Below, in pieces: positions 27,139-35,298 of a DNA stretch of 64,000 nucleotides. The position numbers and the translations under genes are program-made. This DNA comes from CAIKMD01 sp963729935 (lineage in GTDB: Bacteria > Pseudomonadota > Alphaproteobacteria > ATCC43930 > CGMCC-115725). Location: positions 186,001 to 250,000 of the forward strand of contig CAVSPW010000004.1 in the NCBI GenBank assembly GCA_963729935.1, read 5' to 3'. The notes beneath the pieces are model-generated. The model was not told the origin of the DNA. It searched no databases and was given only the letters and a program-made list of their open reading frames with translations. Every line of letters begins with the position of its first letter. Positions within the stretch are counted from its first letter, which is position 1.

Positions 27139-27891
27139 TCAGCCGGGCGGGCCGTAGAGCCACACCAGCCAGGTTCCAAGGCAAAGCCCCGGCCCGAAGG
27201 CGAGACGCTGACCGAGGGTGAGCTTTCCGCCCGAGAGTCTCCCTGCGAGGGCGAGGGCAAGCCCGGCAATGGCGCCGATGAGTACGACGCTCGGCAGACC
27301 CTCCCACGAGACGAAAGCGCCCGATGCCGCGAGCAGCTTCACATCGCCGAAGCCCAACCCCTCGCGTCCGCGCAGGCCGCGATAAAGCCATCGGATCAAG
27401 GCAAAAGCGGAAAAGCCGGCGAGCGCGCCCAGTGCGTGCGGCAACACGCTTGCGGGATCGGCAAGGAAGGCGCCGTAAAGCCCGAGCGGAACGAGCGGCA
27501 GGCTGAGCGAGTCCGGTAACAGTCCGTCGCGCCAATCGATGAGGGCAAGCGCCAAGAGGTCCCATCCGAGGGCGCAGCTGACCCACAGGACCCAGCCTTG
27601 GGCCATGCTCGCCGCCCAAATCGCGACAGCGAGTGCGCCGAGCTCGGTTGCCGGATAGAGCGCGGTAAGCCTCGCCCCGCAATGGCGGCAGCGGCCGCGC
27701 GCGGCAAACCAGCTCGCGACCGGCACGAGATCGGCCAGGCCGAGGCGATGCGCGCAGTGATCGCAGGCGGAACGGCCGGCGATCACCGATCTTCCGTGCG
27801 GCAGGCGCGTGACGAGCACGCCGAGAAAGCTGCCGATGAAGGGCGCCGCAAGCACCGGCCAAAGCCACCAATCCCAATCAGGCTGTGGCAT
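27139..27891 (-). CDS. gspO: Prepilin leader peptidase/N-methyltransferase (GspO/PilD type)
   Basis: The 250-residue multi-pass membrane protein has the two zinc-type cysteine pairs of prepilin peptidases (CDHC and CRHC, residues 43-73). Its catalytic aspartates lie in LIDWRDGLLPD and GFGDVKLLAA (the conserved GxGD motif). It would cleave and N-methylate the pseudopilins GspG-K of this locus. Several TM segments alternate with short loops as expected. It is separated from the gsp operon by a secreted-protein gene. An alternative name is pilD; which name is used locally is not decidable. Confidence 0.9.
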   Translation of the reverse strand: MPQPDWDWWLWPVLAAPFIGSFLGVLVTRLPHGRSVIAGRSACDHCAHRLGLADLVPVASWFAARGRCRHCGARLTALYPATELGALAVAIWAASMAQGWVLWVSCALGWDLLALALIDWRDGLLPDSLSLPLVPLGLYGAFLADPASVLPHALGALAGFSAFALIRWLYRGLRGREGLGFGDVKLLAASGAFVSWEGLPSVVLIGAIAGLALALAGRLSGGKLTLGQRLAFGPGLCLGTWLVWLYGPPG

Positions 27892-28083
27892 TCGGTTCCT
27901 TGCCGCGCTTCGCCAAGTGCTGGCGTGAGCGCGCCGCGACGGATTTCATCGGCGGCATCGTCGCGGCCATTGGTTCCCGTTCATCTCATTCTCTTGTCAT
28001 GGCGATGCAATCGATCTGTCGCGTGTATGTCGTGGCCGACACCTATCGTCCCGCGGTCAGTTTTGACCATGAGGGAGAGATCG

Positions 28084-29778
28084 ATGTTCAAATTTACGCT
28101 GGCGACCGCGGTCGCCACGACGGCCTTGATAGCAGCGGCCAGCCGGCCGGTCCAAGCCGATCCGCATGGCGATTCCGATCGCCGCGATAATCGCCACGTC
28201 CTGCTGATCAGCATCGACGGCATGCACGCCTTGGATTTCGCGAATTGCGCCCAGGGGCTTGCCGGCATCAATGGCGGCGCATCCTATTGCCCGACACTGA
28301 CCGCGCTGGGGCAGCACGGCCTGACCTATACCCAGACATCGACCTCCAAGCCGTCCGACTCCTTTCCGGGCCTGACGGCCTTGGTGACGGGCGGCTCGCC
28401 GCGCTCGACCGGCGCCTTTTATGACGTCAGCTATGATCGCTCCCTGTCGCCGCCCGCTCAAACCACGCCCTACGGGATTGTCGGTGGGCCCACTCTGTGC
28501 CCGAGCGTCGTCGGCACTCAGATCGGCTTCGACGAGCAGATCGACTACGATTACACGAAGCTCGATGCCGGCGGCGGCATCAATCCGGCCTATCTTCCCC
28601 GCGATCCCAAAAACAATTGCGCGCCGGTCTATCCGCACAGCTTCATCCGCGTCAACACCGTGTTCGAGGTGGTGCGGGGGGCGGGCGGCTATACCGCCTG
28701 GTCGGACAAGCACCAATCCTATGAGCTGGTCAACGGCAAAAGCGGGCAGGGCGTCAATGATTTCTACGCGCCGGAAATCAATTCGATTCCGGTCGCCCTG
28801 CCGCAAGTGAAGCTGCTGAGCTGCGATCCGCTGCCCGATCAAACCGCGGTGTCGTCGAGCAATTCATGGACCGACAGTTTCACCAATATTCAATGCTATG
28901 ACAGTCTGAAGGTCCAGGCGATCCTCAACGAGATCGACGGTTACGACCATACCGGCGGCCAGAAGAAGCCCGTTCCGACCGTCTTCGGCATGAACTTCCA
29001 GGCGGTGAGCGTCGGCGAGAAGCTCCACGAGAAGACGGTCGGCACGACCGGGGGCTATGCGGACAATGTCGGCACGCCGAGCCCGGCGCTCCTCAGCGAG
29101 ATCGAATTCGTCGATGCGTCGATCGGTAAAATGGTCGCCGAGCTCAAGAGCCGTGGTCTTTATGACAGCACCACGATCATCATCAGCGCCAAGCATGGGC
29201 AGTCGCCGATCGATCCAAAGCGCGTGCTGCGCATCCCGGCCGATGCGCCGAGCGACTCGCCGCCCTCCGCCATCCTCAGCCCCAGCGGCGTCGGGCCGGG
29301 TTTCCCCGTCGTGCAGGCTCTCGAGGACGACGTGTCACTGTTGTGGCTCGCCACCAACGATCCGGCGGCCACGGCCAATGCGGTCTCGACATTGGAAAAC
29401 AATGCCGCCGCGATCGGCGCGTCGGGCGGCGAGATCTATTCGGGAGCGCTGCTTGATCTTCTGTTCAACGATCCGGCCAATGATCCGCGCACGCCCAATA
29501 TCATCGTCGCGCCCGATGTCGGCGTCGTCTATACCGGCGGTACGAAGAAGATCGCGGAACATGGCGGGTTCGCGCATGACGATCGCGCCGTCATGATGCT
29601 CGTCGCCAACCCTTCGATCGAGCCGGCGACGATCAACAGCCCGGTCGAGACCGCTCAGATCGCGCCGACCATCCTCGATGTGCTGGGTCTCGATCCGGAT
29701 GCCTTGATTGCGGTTCGCCAGGAAGGAACGCAGATTCTTCCCGGCCTCCACACCGAATCGCGGTCCCGCCGTTTCTAG
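28084..29778 (+). CDS. Secreted alkaline-phosphatase-superfamily phosphodiesterase/nucleotide pyrophosphatase
   Basis: The 564-residue protein starts with a signal peptide (FTLATAVATTALIAAASRPVQA-DPH) and the superfamily metal site VLLISIDGMHALDF. The nucleophile-containing loop is TSTSKPSDSFPGLTALVTGG (the Thr or Ser before the FPG is the usual nucleophile). Later metal ligands are in GMNFQAVSVGEK, IIISAKHGQSPID and KKIAEHGGFAHDDRAVMMLV. It would hydrolyse phosphodiesters outside the cytoplasm. GGGAGAGA precedes the ATG; the longer frame upstream only overlaps the peptidase gene. Together with the phosphoesterase at 12345 it flanks the type II secretion genes. Confidence 0.85.
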   Translation: MFKFTLATAVATTALIAAASRPVQADPHGDSDRRDNRHVLLISIDGMHALDFANCAQGLAGINGGASYCPTLTALGQHGLTYTQTSTSKPSDSFPGLTALVTGGSPRSTGAFYDVSYDRSLSPPAQTTPYGIVGGPTLCPSVVGTQIGFDEQIDYDYTKLDAGGGINPAYLPRDPKNNCAPVYPHSFIRVNTVFEVVRGAGGYTAWSDKHQSYELVNGKSGQGVNDFYAPEINSIPVALPQVKLLSCDPLPDQTAVSSSNSWTDSFTNIQCYDSLKVQAILNEIDGYDHTGGQKKPVPTVFGMNFQAVSVGEKLHEKTVGTTGGYADNVGTPSPALLSEIEFVDASIGKMVAELKSRGLYDSTTIIISAKHGQSPIDPKRVLRIPADAPSDSPPSAILSPSGVGPGFPVVQALEDDVSLLWLATNDPAATANAVSTLENNAAAIGASGGEIYSGALLDLLFNDPANDPRTPNIIVAPDVGVVYTGGTKKIAEHGGFAHDDRAVMMLVANPSIEPATINSPVETAQIAPTILDVLGLDPDALIAVRQEGTQILPGLHTESRSRRF

Positions 29779-30246
29779 CCTAAGCTCATGACGAAGGAGC
29801 GGGCGTTCCATGGACGGGAACGCCCGCTCGCCTGCGGGCTTCGAACCGGTTTCCTGCGATCGCCTATCTTTCGGATCACGCGCGGCCGAACGATTCTCCG
29901 ATCTTGGCGCGCGGAGATGCCGTCCGTTAATGGCGCTTTTCCCGATGTCAATCTGGGGCTGGAGCTGGGCAGAACGCCCTCGGTTGCATCGTCAAGATCC
30001 AGACCGGCGTCACGTTGTTTGAAGATAAAAGCATGGAACGATTAGTCCCGAAACCTTCGGGCTCAATCCCATGCATCACATCGCGAGACTGAACATCGAG
30101 CGCCGCATCAAGGAGGCGAGGGCTGCCTCAGCCACCCTCGCCATGGCTCGGTCCCCGCCTCGACGGCCATGTTTCAAACCGGTTGCCGGATTTCTACCCG
30201 GTCGTTACAGGCGTATCTTACAATTCAACTCTTTAGCTATGTCTTG
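29779..30246. other. Non-coding stretch between phosphodiesterase gene and tRNA-Ser
   Basis: Apart from the hairpin at its start I see nothing I can support in these 468 bases. The small open frames present have no ribosome sites and unlikely compositions. It forms the left chromosomal flank of the integrated element. Confidence 0.5.
29797..29829 (+). terminator. Perfect hairpin after the phosphodiesterase gene
   Basis: A perfect 13-bp stem (GAGCGGGCGTTCC / GGAACGCCCGCTC, loop of 7) starts 18 bp after the stop. There is no T-run, so termination may be inefficient or Rho-assisted. Confidence 0.55.
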
Positions 30247-30336
30247 GCGGATGGGGTGAGATTCGAACTCACGGTGGGCTTGCACCCACGCCGGTTTTCA
30301 AGACCGGTGCCTTAAACCGCTCGGCCACCCATCCGC
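30247..30336 (-). tRNA. tRNA-Ser (anticodon UGA)
   Basis: The minus strand folds into a 90-nt class II tRNA: acceptor GCGGATG/CATCCGC, D-arm GGCCGAGCGGTTTAAGGC, anticodon stem CCGGT/ACCGG with loop CTTGAAA (anticodon TGA), a long variable arm GTGGG/CCCAC and T-arm GTGAG-TTCGAAT-CTCAC. CCA is not encoded. Its 5' half (30296-30335) is duplicated at 44536-44575, so this gene is the attachment site of the adjacent element, and its upstream DNA is now element-derived. Confidence 0.97.
30296..30335 (-). repeat. attL core (40-bp direct repeat inside tRNA-Ser)
   Basis: These 40 bases run from the anticodon loop to the second base of the tRNA and are identical to 44536-44575. The tRNA remains whole here, so the element restores the 5' half of the gene. 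Confidence 0.93.
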
Positions 30337-30383
30337 ATTGAAATCGCAGAGTTTTTCTATCGCCGCTCCGTCGCCTATCGAGT

Positions 30384-30405
30384 ATTGGCACCGAATTGGC
30401 ACCGA
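30384..30405 (+). promoter_or_regulatory. Paired arm-type site near attL
   Basis: A perfect tandem duplication of ATTGGCACCGA lies between the att core and the integrase gene. The same TGGCACC pair at the same 11-bp period recurs about 100 bp inside attR (44422-44439). This fits arm-type integrase or excisionase binding sites. Confidence 0.6.
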
Positions 30406-30414
30406 ATTTCGCGG

Positions 30415-31587
30415 TCATCGTTCTAGGGACGTTCGCAGCGCGGCGTCAATCCGCTTGGCAGCGTCCTCCTGCATGCCCGGAACGAGATGCGCGTAGGTTT
30501 TCAGCGTGAAGGCCGGGCTGGCGTGCCCGACGCGTTCGGTGACAACCTTGAGGTTAACGCCCGCCGCCAGGAGTTGCGAGACGTGCGTGTGGCGCAGATC
30601 GTGAAACCGCACCTTGAGCTTGAGCCTGCGCACGAGCTCGGCGAAGCGTTTGGTGAGATCTCGCGGGCTCAAGGGCTCGCCAGCCGGGCCCGCGCAGATG
30701 AGGGTATCGGCGCCTTGGCGAATGCCGGCCTTCAACAGCGTTTCGGCCTGCTGCAGGCGATGGCGCCGTAGCTGCGCGACGGCGGTTGCGGGAAGGGAAA
30801 TTTCGCGCCGGCTGCTCGCCGTCTTGGGCGCCTTGAAGGACAGGGCTGCCGCCGTCTGCTCGAGCGTGCGTGCGACCTGCAGTGAAGCCTTGTCGAGATC
30901 CACGTCCGACCAGCGCAGCGCCAGGATCTCGCCGCGCCGCATGCCTGTCGCCAGCGCAACCAGGACTGGCAGATGCAGGCCCGTGTCGGTGACAGCGCCG
31001 AGCAAGAGCGAAATCTGATTGGCGTCAAGCACTGTGATCTCGGCCTTGGCTGCTTTAGGTGCCAGCTTTTTGACCGCTGCGACGTTCGCGCGGAGACTGC
31101 CATCCGTCACGGCTTGCCCGAGCGCGGCCACAAGCAGCCGATGATGGTGGCGCACCGTTGTCGGCGAGAGCGGCGGACGAAGCACGCTCTTCCCGCGGAT
31201 CGTGACCTTGCGGCCTTCGGTGCGCGCGGCCGTGTAGTATTCGCGGATCTGCCACGTCGCGAGCTCTTGAAGGCGGATCGCGCCGAGCGCCGGGATGAGG
31301 TGCTTGGTGACGATCTCGGTATAGCGCTCATGCGTCTTGGCGCTGACATCGGCCGCGACGCTCGCGAGCCAGGCGCGCAGATGCTCCTCAAGCGTGATCT
31401 TGGAACGATCGACAAAGGCGCGATCGTCGATCTCGCCGATGATCTTGGCGAGCTCGATCTGCGCCTTGCGCTTGCCGCCGCGGACCGTCTCGTAGCGGGT
31501 GCGGCGTTTGCCTGTCGCTGGATCCCGGCCGAGATCGAATTTGAGGCGCCAGCTATCCTTGCCGCGTTGCTGAATGTGGCCTTTCAT
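30415..31587 (-). CDS. int: Tyrosine-recombinase integrase
   Basis: The 390-residue integrase has an N-terminal arm-binding region (IQQRGKDSWRLKFDLGRDP, AP2-like), a core-binding SAM-like domain (residues 63-160) and a catalytic domain. The catalytic residues visible are Arg217 (ATGMRRGEIL), His329 and Arg332 (HDLRHTHVS), His355 (VGHASP) and the nucleophile Tyr365 (LKTYAHLVPGM). It would recombine the element with tRNA-Ser. The gene ends 78 bp from the tRNA and 9 bp from the paired arm site. Its ATG overlaps the stop of the zinc-finger gene by 4 bp, so the two are translated together. Confidence 0.95.
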   Translation of the reverse strand: MKGHIQQRGKDSWRLKFDLGRDPATGKRRTRYETVRGGKRKAQIELAKIIGEIDDRAFVDRSKITLEEHLRAWLASVAADVSAKTHERYTEIVTKHLIPALGAIRLQELATWQIREYYTAARTEGRKVTIRGKSVLRPPLSPTTVRHHHRLLVAALGQAVTDGSLRANVAAVKKLAPKAAKAEITVLDANQISLLLGAVTDTGLHLPVLVALATGMRRGEILALRWSDVDLDKASLQVARTLEQTAAALSFKAPKTASSRREISLPATAVAQLRRHRLQQAETLLKAGIRQGADTLICAGPAGEPLSPRDLTKRFAELVRRLKLKVRFHDLRHTHVSQLLAAGVNLKVVTERVGHASPAFTLKTYAHLVPGMQEDAAKRIDAALRTSLER

Positions 31588-32189
31588 TTGCGAGATCCCT
31601 TCGCACGTCGCTGATTGTGAAAATCGACACTACACTTGTCGCTGCAAAACCGAGCATCGCGGCGCCGACCGCCGACGCCGATCGTGAACCATTGGCCGCA
31701 CCGCTCGCACTCTCGGAGAGAGTTGCCGGACGAGGCGTGGCGCATGAATTGTAACTTGATCGCCCCGAGCAATGATTTAGGCCTCATACCGAGCGCCGGC
31801 CTCCCATTCGGTTCACCGGCTCGCAGGCGCGCGTCGATCTCGGCAGAGCAATAATCTCCGTAGCGGACAATCAGGCTCGCGGGATCCTGTTCAAAAGCGG
31901 CAATCGCTTGGCGCAAATCCTCAGCTTCGGCGAGCCACAAGATGACACTCTCGGCGCCGTCACGCCGCTTCTGAATGCCGAGCAGGCCGAAGCGCTCGGC
32001 GAATTTCACACACGCCGCCGGCGTGCGAAGATCCGCGAACTGTCGGAACAGCGTTTCGTTGTACTCGAGCGGCCGATGGGAGCGGCGCGTGCCCCCCTTC
32101 GGGACGACGGCAACATTGTGCTTAACGTCGGCGAGCCGGTAGCCGGCATCGTCAACCTGCCATTCAAACGCGATCTCGAGCTCGGCCAC
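31584..32189 (-). CDS. Zinc-finger (CGNR-like) protein co-transcribed with integrase
   Basis: The 201-residue protein ends in a treble-clef-like zinc motif CERCGQWFTIGVGGRRRDARF-C-SDKC (CxxC, then CxxxC; the run is interrupted here for length) followed by VDFHNQRRAKG. This resembles CGNR-type zinc fingers. The N-terminal ~140 residues have no motif I recognise. It starts with GTG and overlaps the integrase start by 4 bp. The tight coupling suggests a role in regulating or assisting recombination or lysogeny, but that is inference. It faces the operator-like dyad at 32200-32231. Confidence 0.7.
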   Translation of the reverse strand: MAELEIAFEWQVDDAGYRLADVKHNVAVVPKGGTRRSHRPLEYNETLFRQFADLRTPAACVKFAERFGLLGIQKRRDGAESVILWLAEAEDLRQAIAAFEQDPASLIVRYGDYCSAEIDARLRAGEPNGRPALGMRPKSLLGAIKLQFMRHASSGNSLRECERCGQWFTIGVGGRRRDARFCSDKCSVDFHNQRRAKGSRK

Positions 32190-32199
32190 GTGAGAGACC

Positions 32200-32231
32200 T
32201 TTACAGGGATAACATGAATTATTCCTATAAA
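32200..32231. promoter_or_regulatory. Operator-like dyad between the int and xis operons
   Basis: Two 13-bp arms (TTTACAGGGATAA and TTATTCCTATAAA) match as an inverted repeat with two mismatches around CATGAA. A further related half site, TTTGACAGGGA, follows at 32234-32244. The site lies in the 110-bp gap between the divergent integrase and excisionase/primase operons, an expected place for a lysogeny switch. Confidence 0.55.
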
Positions 32232-32299
32232 CCCTTTGACAGGGAGGAGGCAAGCGAAATATCACGGCTGGCAGCGTCTACCAGCTTGAGGGGTTTTCC

Positions 32300-32497
32300 A
32301 TGAATGCGGATTTGCGGCGCGGCCAGGACACGATACCGGTCACGGAAATCGCAGTGCGCTTGGGAATCGGGATCAACCAGGCCTATGCCGGCCTCGCTGC
32401 CGGGCAGCTCCCGGGCAGAAAAGTCGGCAAGCGCTGGATCATCCCGCGTGCGGCGTTCGATCGCTTCCTCGCCGGCGCCGACACGAAGGCGGCGTGA
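32300..32497 (+). CDS. Excisionase/AlpA-like helix-turn-helix protein
   Basis: The 65-residue protein is a single MerR-like winged-helix domain: IPVTEIAVRLGIGINQAYAG (helix-turn-helix) followed by the wing GRKVGKRWIIPRAAFDRFL. Such proteins are typical excisionases or AlpA-type activators of integrative elements. It is the first gene of the rightward early operon, directly opposite the integrase operon, and the next gene starts two bases after its stop region. Whether it acts as directionality factor or transcription factor is unresolved. Confidence 0.78.
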   Translation: MNADLRRGQDTIPVTEIAVRLGIGINQAYAGLAAGQLPGRKVGKRWIIPRAAFDRFLAGADTKAA

Positions 32498-32499
32498 CG

Positions 32500-32733
32500 A
32501 TGCCGCAATCTGACGATCTGCTCGCGCTCGAGCTTGCGATCACCGGGGCGTGGCGCCGCGTACAGCCCGCTTTCGATAATCTGTGGGCCTGCGCGGAAAC
32601 TGCATGCCGGATACTTGAGCGCGGGGAGCGGCCCACGCCGGCATTGGCCGCGCGTATGCAGCGGGCCATCGACCGAGCGAAGCAGGCGATGCGCGCGACG
32701 CATGCCGCGATCGCGAAGGCGAGCAAAGCATGA
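32500..32733 (+). CDS. Small helical protein of unknown function in the early operon
   Basis: This 77-residue protein, MPQSDDLLALELAITGAW onward, is rich in Ala and Arg and predicted to be helical, with no motif I recognise. The ATG is preferred to a GTG two codons earlier. It is packed between the excisionase-like gene and the primase gene, overlapping the latter by 4 bp (ATGA), so it is a real and translationally coupled gene. Confidence 0.6.
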   Translation: MPQSDDLLALELAITGAWRRVQPAFDNLWACAETACRILERGERPTPALAARMQRAIDRAKQAMRATHAAIAKASKA

Positions 32734-34238
32734 GCGACGACAAGGACGGCGTCAAAGGGGTCTACCTCGTTGTTGACAACAGCGAGGAGATCGCGACGCC
32801 GAAAGAAGGCGGCGGTGATGGCGGCGAGCCGGACCTTCGCCCGGTCGAATACTCCGATGATGCGCTGGCCGCCGAGCTATCGCGAGACCTCGGCGACGAT
32901 TGGAAATGTATCAGCGCCAACGAAGTGTGGCACCACTGGACGGGAGCCCGCTGGGAACGCGAAGAAACGAAGCTGATCCTGTACCGATCGCGAAAGGTTT
33001 GCCGGCGCGTCGCGGATGGCTGCGACAACAAACGCATCGCGCGCAGCGTTTCAAGCAAAGGCGTCATCTATGCCGCGGCGCGGCTCGCCGGCGAAGATCG
33101 ACGCCATGCCACGACGCTCGACGTGTTCGATACCAATCCCTGGCTGCTCAACACGCCGGCCGGCATCGTCGATTTGCGCACGGGAAAAATCGGACCGCAC
33201 GATCGGACGGCGCTGATCACGCGCATCACCGCCGCGGCGCCGGAAGGGGACGCACCGCTGTTCTACGCCTTTTTGCGCGAAGCGACCGGCCGCGACCAAG
33301 AGCTGCAGGGCTTCATCAAACGCGTCGCCGGGTATTGCCTTAGTGGCGACACCTCGGAGCACGCGATCTTCTTCCTTTACGGCCCGGGTGGCACCGGGAA
33401 AAGTGTCTTCGTTAGCATGCTCGCCGACCTGATGGCGGACTACGCGACCGCGGCGGCGATGGATATGTTCACGGTCGCGACCGGGGAGCGGCACCCCGCC
33501 GATCTTGCCACCCTTGTCGGTGCGCGCCTGGTGACCGCAGCCGAAACCGAAGAGGGCCGGCGTTGGGACGAGGCGAAGCTCAAGGCGATCACGGGCGGCG
33601 ATAAGGTCACGGCGCGCTTCATGCGGGGAAACCCGTTCACCTTCGCGCCCGCCTTCAAACTGCTGATGGCGGGAAACTATCGGCCGGCGATGCGGAGCGC
33701 CGACGACGCAATGCGACGGCGCTTCCATCTCATCCCGTTCAAGACCAAGCCGGAGAAGCTCGATCGGACCTTGCGTGACAAGCTGCGGGGCGAGCTCGGC
33801 GGCATCCTCAAATGGGCCATCGAAGGTGCGGTCGAATGGCAGCGCATCGGTCTCGCGCCGCCGCGGGTGGTGGTCGAGGCGACGTCCGAATATTTCCAAG
33901 GAGAGGACACGCTGGGGCGCTGGATCCAGGAGCGGTGCGCAAGAGGACCCGAGCACACGGCTTCGACGAAGGCGCTCTATCGCGATTTCAAAAGCTGGGC
34001 GGCGACGACCGGCGAGTATGTGAGCTCAGAGCGTCGGTTCTTCCAGCGGCTCGAGCGCGCCGGCTTCGAGCGTTGGCGCAGCGGCCTCACCATGGAACGC
34101 GGCTTTCGCGGGCTCGCGCCGCTGCTGTCGCAAGAAGACCTGCCCCTGGCGCCTCGCGCGCGGGAGGGGGTCGGGCATCACAACGCAGGCGGGAACGACG
34201 AATGGCGGAGCGATCCCGGAGACGACTTTGCGCGGTGA
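32730..34238 (+). CDS. P4/D5-type primase-helicase
   Basis: The 502-residue protein is an SF3 helicase of the phage/plasmid P4-primase type. It has a D5_N-like region (DVFDTNPWLLNTPAGIVDLRTGKI), Walker A GPGGTGKS at residues 218-225, Walker B/arginine-finger regions around VGARLVTAAETEEGRRWDE and FKLLMAGNYRP, and the conserved DDAMRRRFHLIPF. The C-terminal part has the DNA-binding winged-helix style of this family. No TOPRIM/zinc primase domain is evident, so it may be helicase only. It should unwind or initiate replication of the excised element. An iteron-like inverted repeat begins two bases after its stop. Confidence 0.9.
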   Translation: MSDDKDGVKGVYLVVDNSEEIATPKEGGGDGGEPDLRPVEYSDDALAAELSRDLGDDWKCISANEVWHHWTGARWEREETKLILYRSRKVCRRVADGCDNKRIARSVSSKGVIYAAARLAGEDRRHATTLDVFDTNPWLLNTPAGIVDLRTGKIGPHDRTALITRITAAAPEGDAPLFYAFLREATGRDQELQGFIKRVAGYCLSGDTSEHAIFFLYGPGGTGKSVFVSMLADLMADYATAAAMDMFTVATGERHPADLATLVGARLVTAAETEEGRRWDEAKLKAITGGDKVTARFMRGNPFTFAPAFKLLMAGNYRPAMRSADDAMRRRFHLIPFKTKPEKLDRTLRDKLRGELGGILKWAIEGAVEWQRIGLAPPRVVVEATSEYFQGEDTLGRWIQERCARGPEHTASTKALYRDFKSWAATTGEYVSSERRFFQRLERAGFERWRSGLTMERGFRGLAPLLSQEDLPLAPRAREGVGHHNAGGNDEWRSDPGDDFAR

Positions 34239-34239
34239 T

Positions 34240-34335
34240 GCTGCCACGGCTGCCACGAGAATTCGTTTAGCACTGTCTGCGCCTGACGCGCGCGTGGTAC
34301 AGCCCCTAACCTTTTTCCGTGGCAGCCGTGGCAGC
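34240..34335. repeat. Iteron-like inverted repeat beside primase (candidate origin)
   Basis: An 18-bp sequence, GCTGCCACGGCTGCCACG (34240-34257), is repeated as its exact reverse complement at 34318-34335. Each arm is itself two copies of the 9-mer GCTGCCACG. Four copies placed directly after a replicative helicase gene are what iteron-type replication origins look like. Confidence 0.6.
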
Positions 34336-34516
34336 AAACATCTTGGCGAGCAGCGATCGAGCTCGCGGCGCGGCGCGCGAAGATCGGAATTTGCCCACGA
34401 CGGCAATCGGTTAGAAGCGTGGGAGCGGAAACCAATAAAATATTGGGGCTTTATTCGGAGCTGCGCTCGCCAGCGGTCTGCCGGGCGGCTCAATGAGTGT
34501 GTGTCAGGCGACCGTT

Positions 34517-34538
34517 TCTCCCGGCGGGAGATTTTTTT
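34517..34538 (+). terminator. Rho-independent terminator after the early operon
   Basis: TCTCCC-GGC-GGGAGA (6-bp stem plus a closing G-C) is followed at once by seven T. It would end transcripts from the primase operon before the next gene cluster. Confidence 0.7.
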
Positions 34539-34660
34539 CGCGAGGACGGCGACGCTCGCTGATTGGTTGTACATCCTGCCGCGCGCGGAAAATCTGAGCC
34601 ATCACCTCACCCTCCACACGCGGTGCCGGCGGGGAGCGGAAGTGAAATCGGCGCGGGTTC

Positions 34661-34679
34661 GGTGCCAATCGCGGTGCCA
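34661..34679 (-). promoter_or_regulatory. Internal copy of the paired TGGCACC site
   Basis: On the minus strand this reads TGGCACCGCGATTGGCACC, differing from the attR-proximal pair by one extra base. Its position, far from either att core, argues for an additional regulatory use by the same binding protein. Confidence 0.5.
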
Positions 34680-34988
34680 ATCGATCATGACGCGTGCTGC
34701 GAATGGCGGAGAGGTGCGGCATTCAAGGCGTTTCCGTACCGGTCTCTTTGTCCGTTCCAGTCGCGTCGCCGCGCGCCAGGCGGATGGTCATCCATCACGA
34801 TTTTCGCGGGCGAGGGGGGGTACCCCCGGTTTCGCCGCGCCATTGTCGCGCGTTCCCCTGGCGCGCGCCATTAGTCACGTTCCGGGAGTTTTCGACGCGG
34901 CGCCCTTGGCCATGATCGCCAACCTCCCCGCGCGCGACGCATCCAGCCAGCACCCGCGCCCCGCGCCTCACACCCCTCGCGGCCGCCG

Positions 34989-35222
34989 ATGAGCGGTCGG
35001 CCGGAGCTGCGCCCCTGGCAGTGGCGCGACGTGGCGTCAGCGGTCGCCGCCGCGCGCGAGAACCGCGTTCCCTGGAAAGAACTCGCGACGCGGTTCGGCA
35101 TGTCTCGCTCTCAGCTCAACCGGCTGTGCCGGCGCCTGGGACTTGAGAGGCCTCTCAGGTCCGCCGGCGAGAAATGTTTCACGTGGAAAGATGAGACAAC
35201 TTCGCAACAAGATGCGACATGA
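34989..35222 (+). CDS. Small helix-turn-helix protein
   Basis: The 77-residue protein contains a helix-turn-helix in its centre: VPWKELATRFGMSRSQLNRLC, preceded by WQWRDVASAVAAARENR. This homeodomain-like HTH resembles the DNA-binding part of terminase small subunits or small phage regulators. It is first in the rightward late operon, so a regulatory role is as likely as a packaging one. Nothing else of a terminase is nearby. Confidence 0.6.
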   Translation: MSGRPELRPWQWRDVASAVAAARENRVPWKELATRFGMSRSQLNRLCRRLGLERPLRSAGEKCFTWKDETTSQQDAT

Positions 35223-35298
35223 GCCCGCTTGCCCTGAGGCGCGCGGTGGTGTCGTCTCGGCAGACTTGCCGGCTGTCGGCAAGCCGAAGGACCACCTG

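Larger units (their letters stand above)
34239..34988. other. 750-bp region without convincing genes between replication and late modules
   Basis: Besides the inverted repeat at 34240-34335 and the terminator at 34517, it holds a tandem GGTGCCAATC / GGTGCCAATC at 34661-34682 that is nearly the reverse complement of the paired site near attR. A 254-codon frame spans the region but overlaps these signals, has no ribosome site and an unlikely composition, so I do not call it. The promoter of the downstream operon is expected here. Confidence 0.5.

Noticed and set aside
34228..34992. A 254-codon plus-strand gene after the primase
   Set aside because: It has no ribosome site, crosses an inverted repeat and a T-run terminator, and its composition is that of random GC-rich frames.
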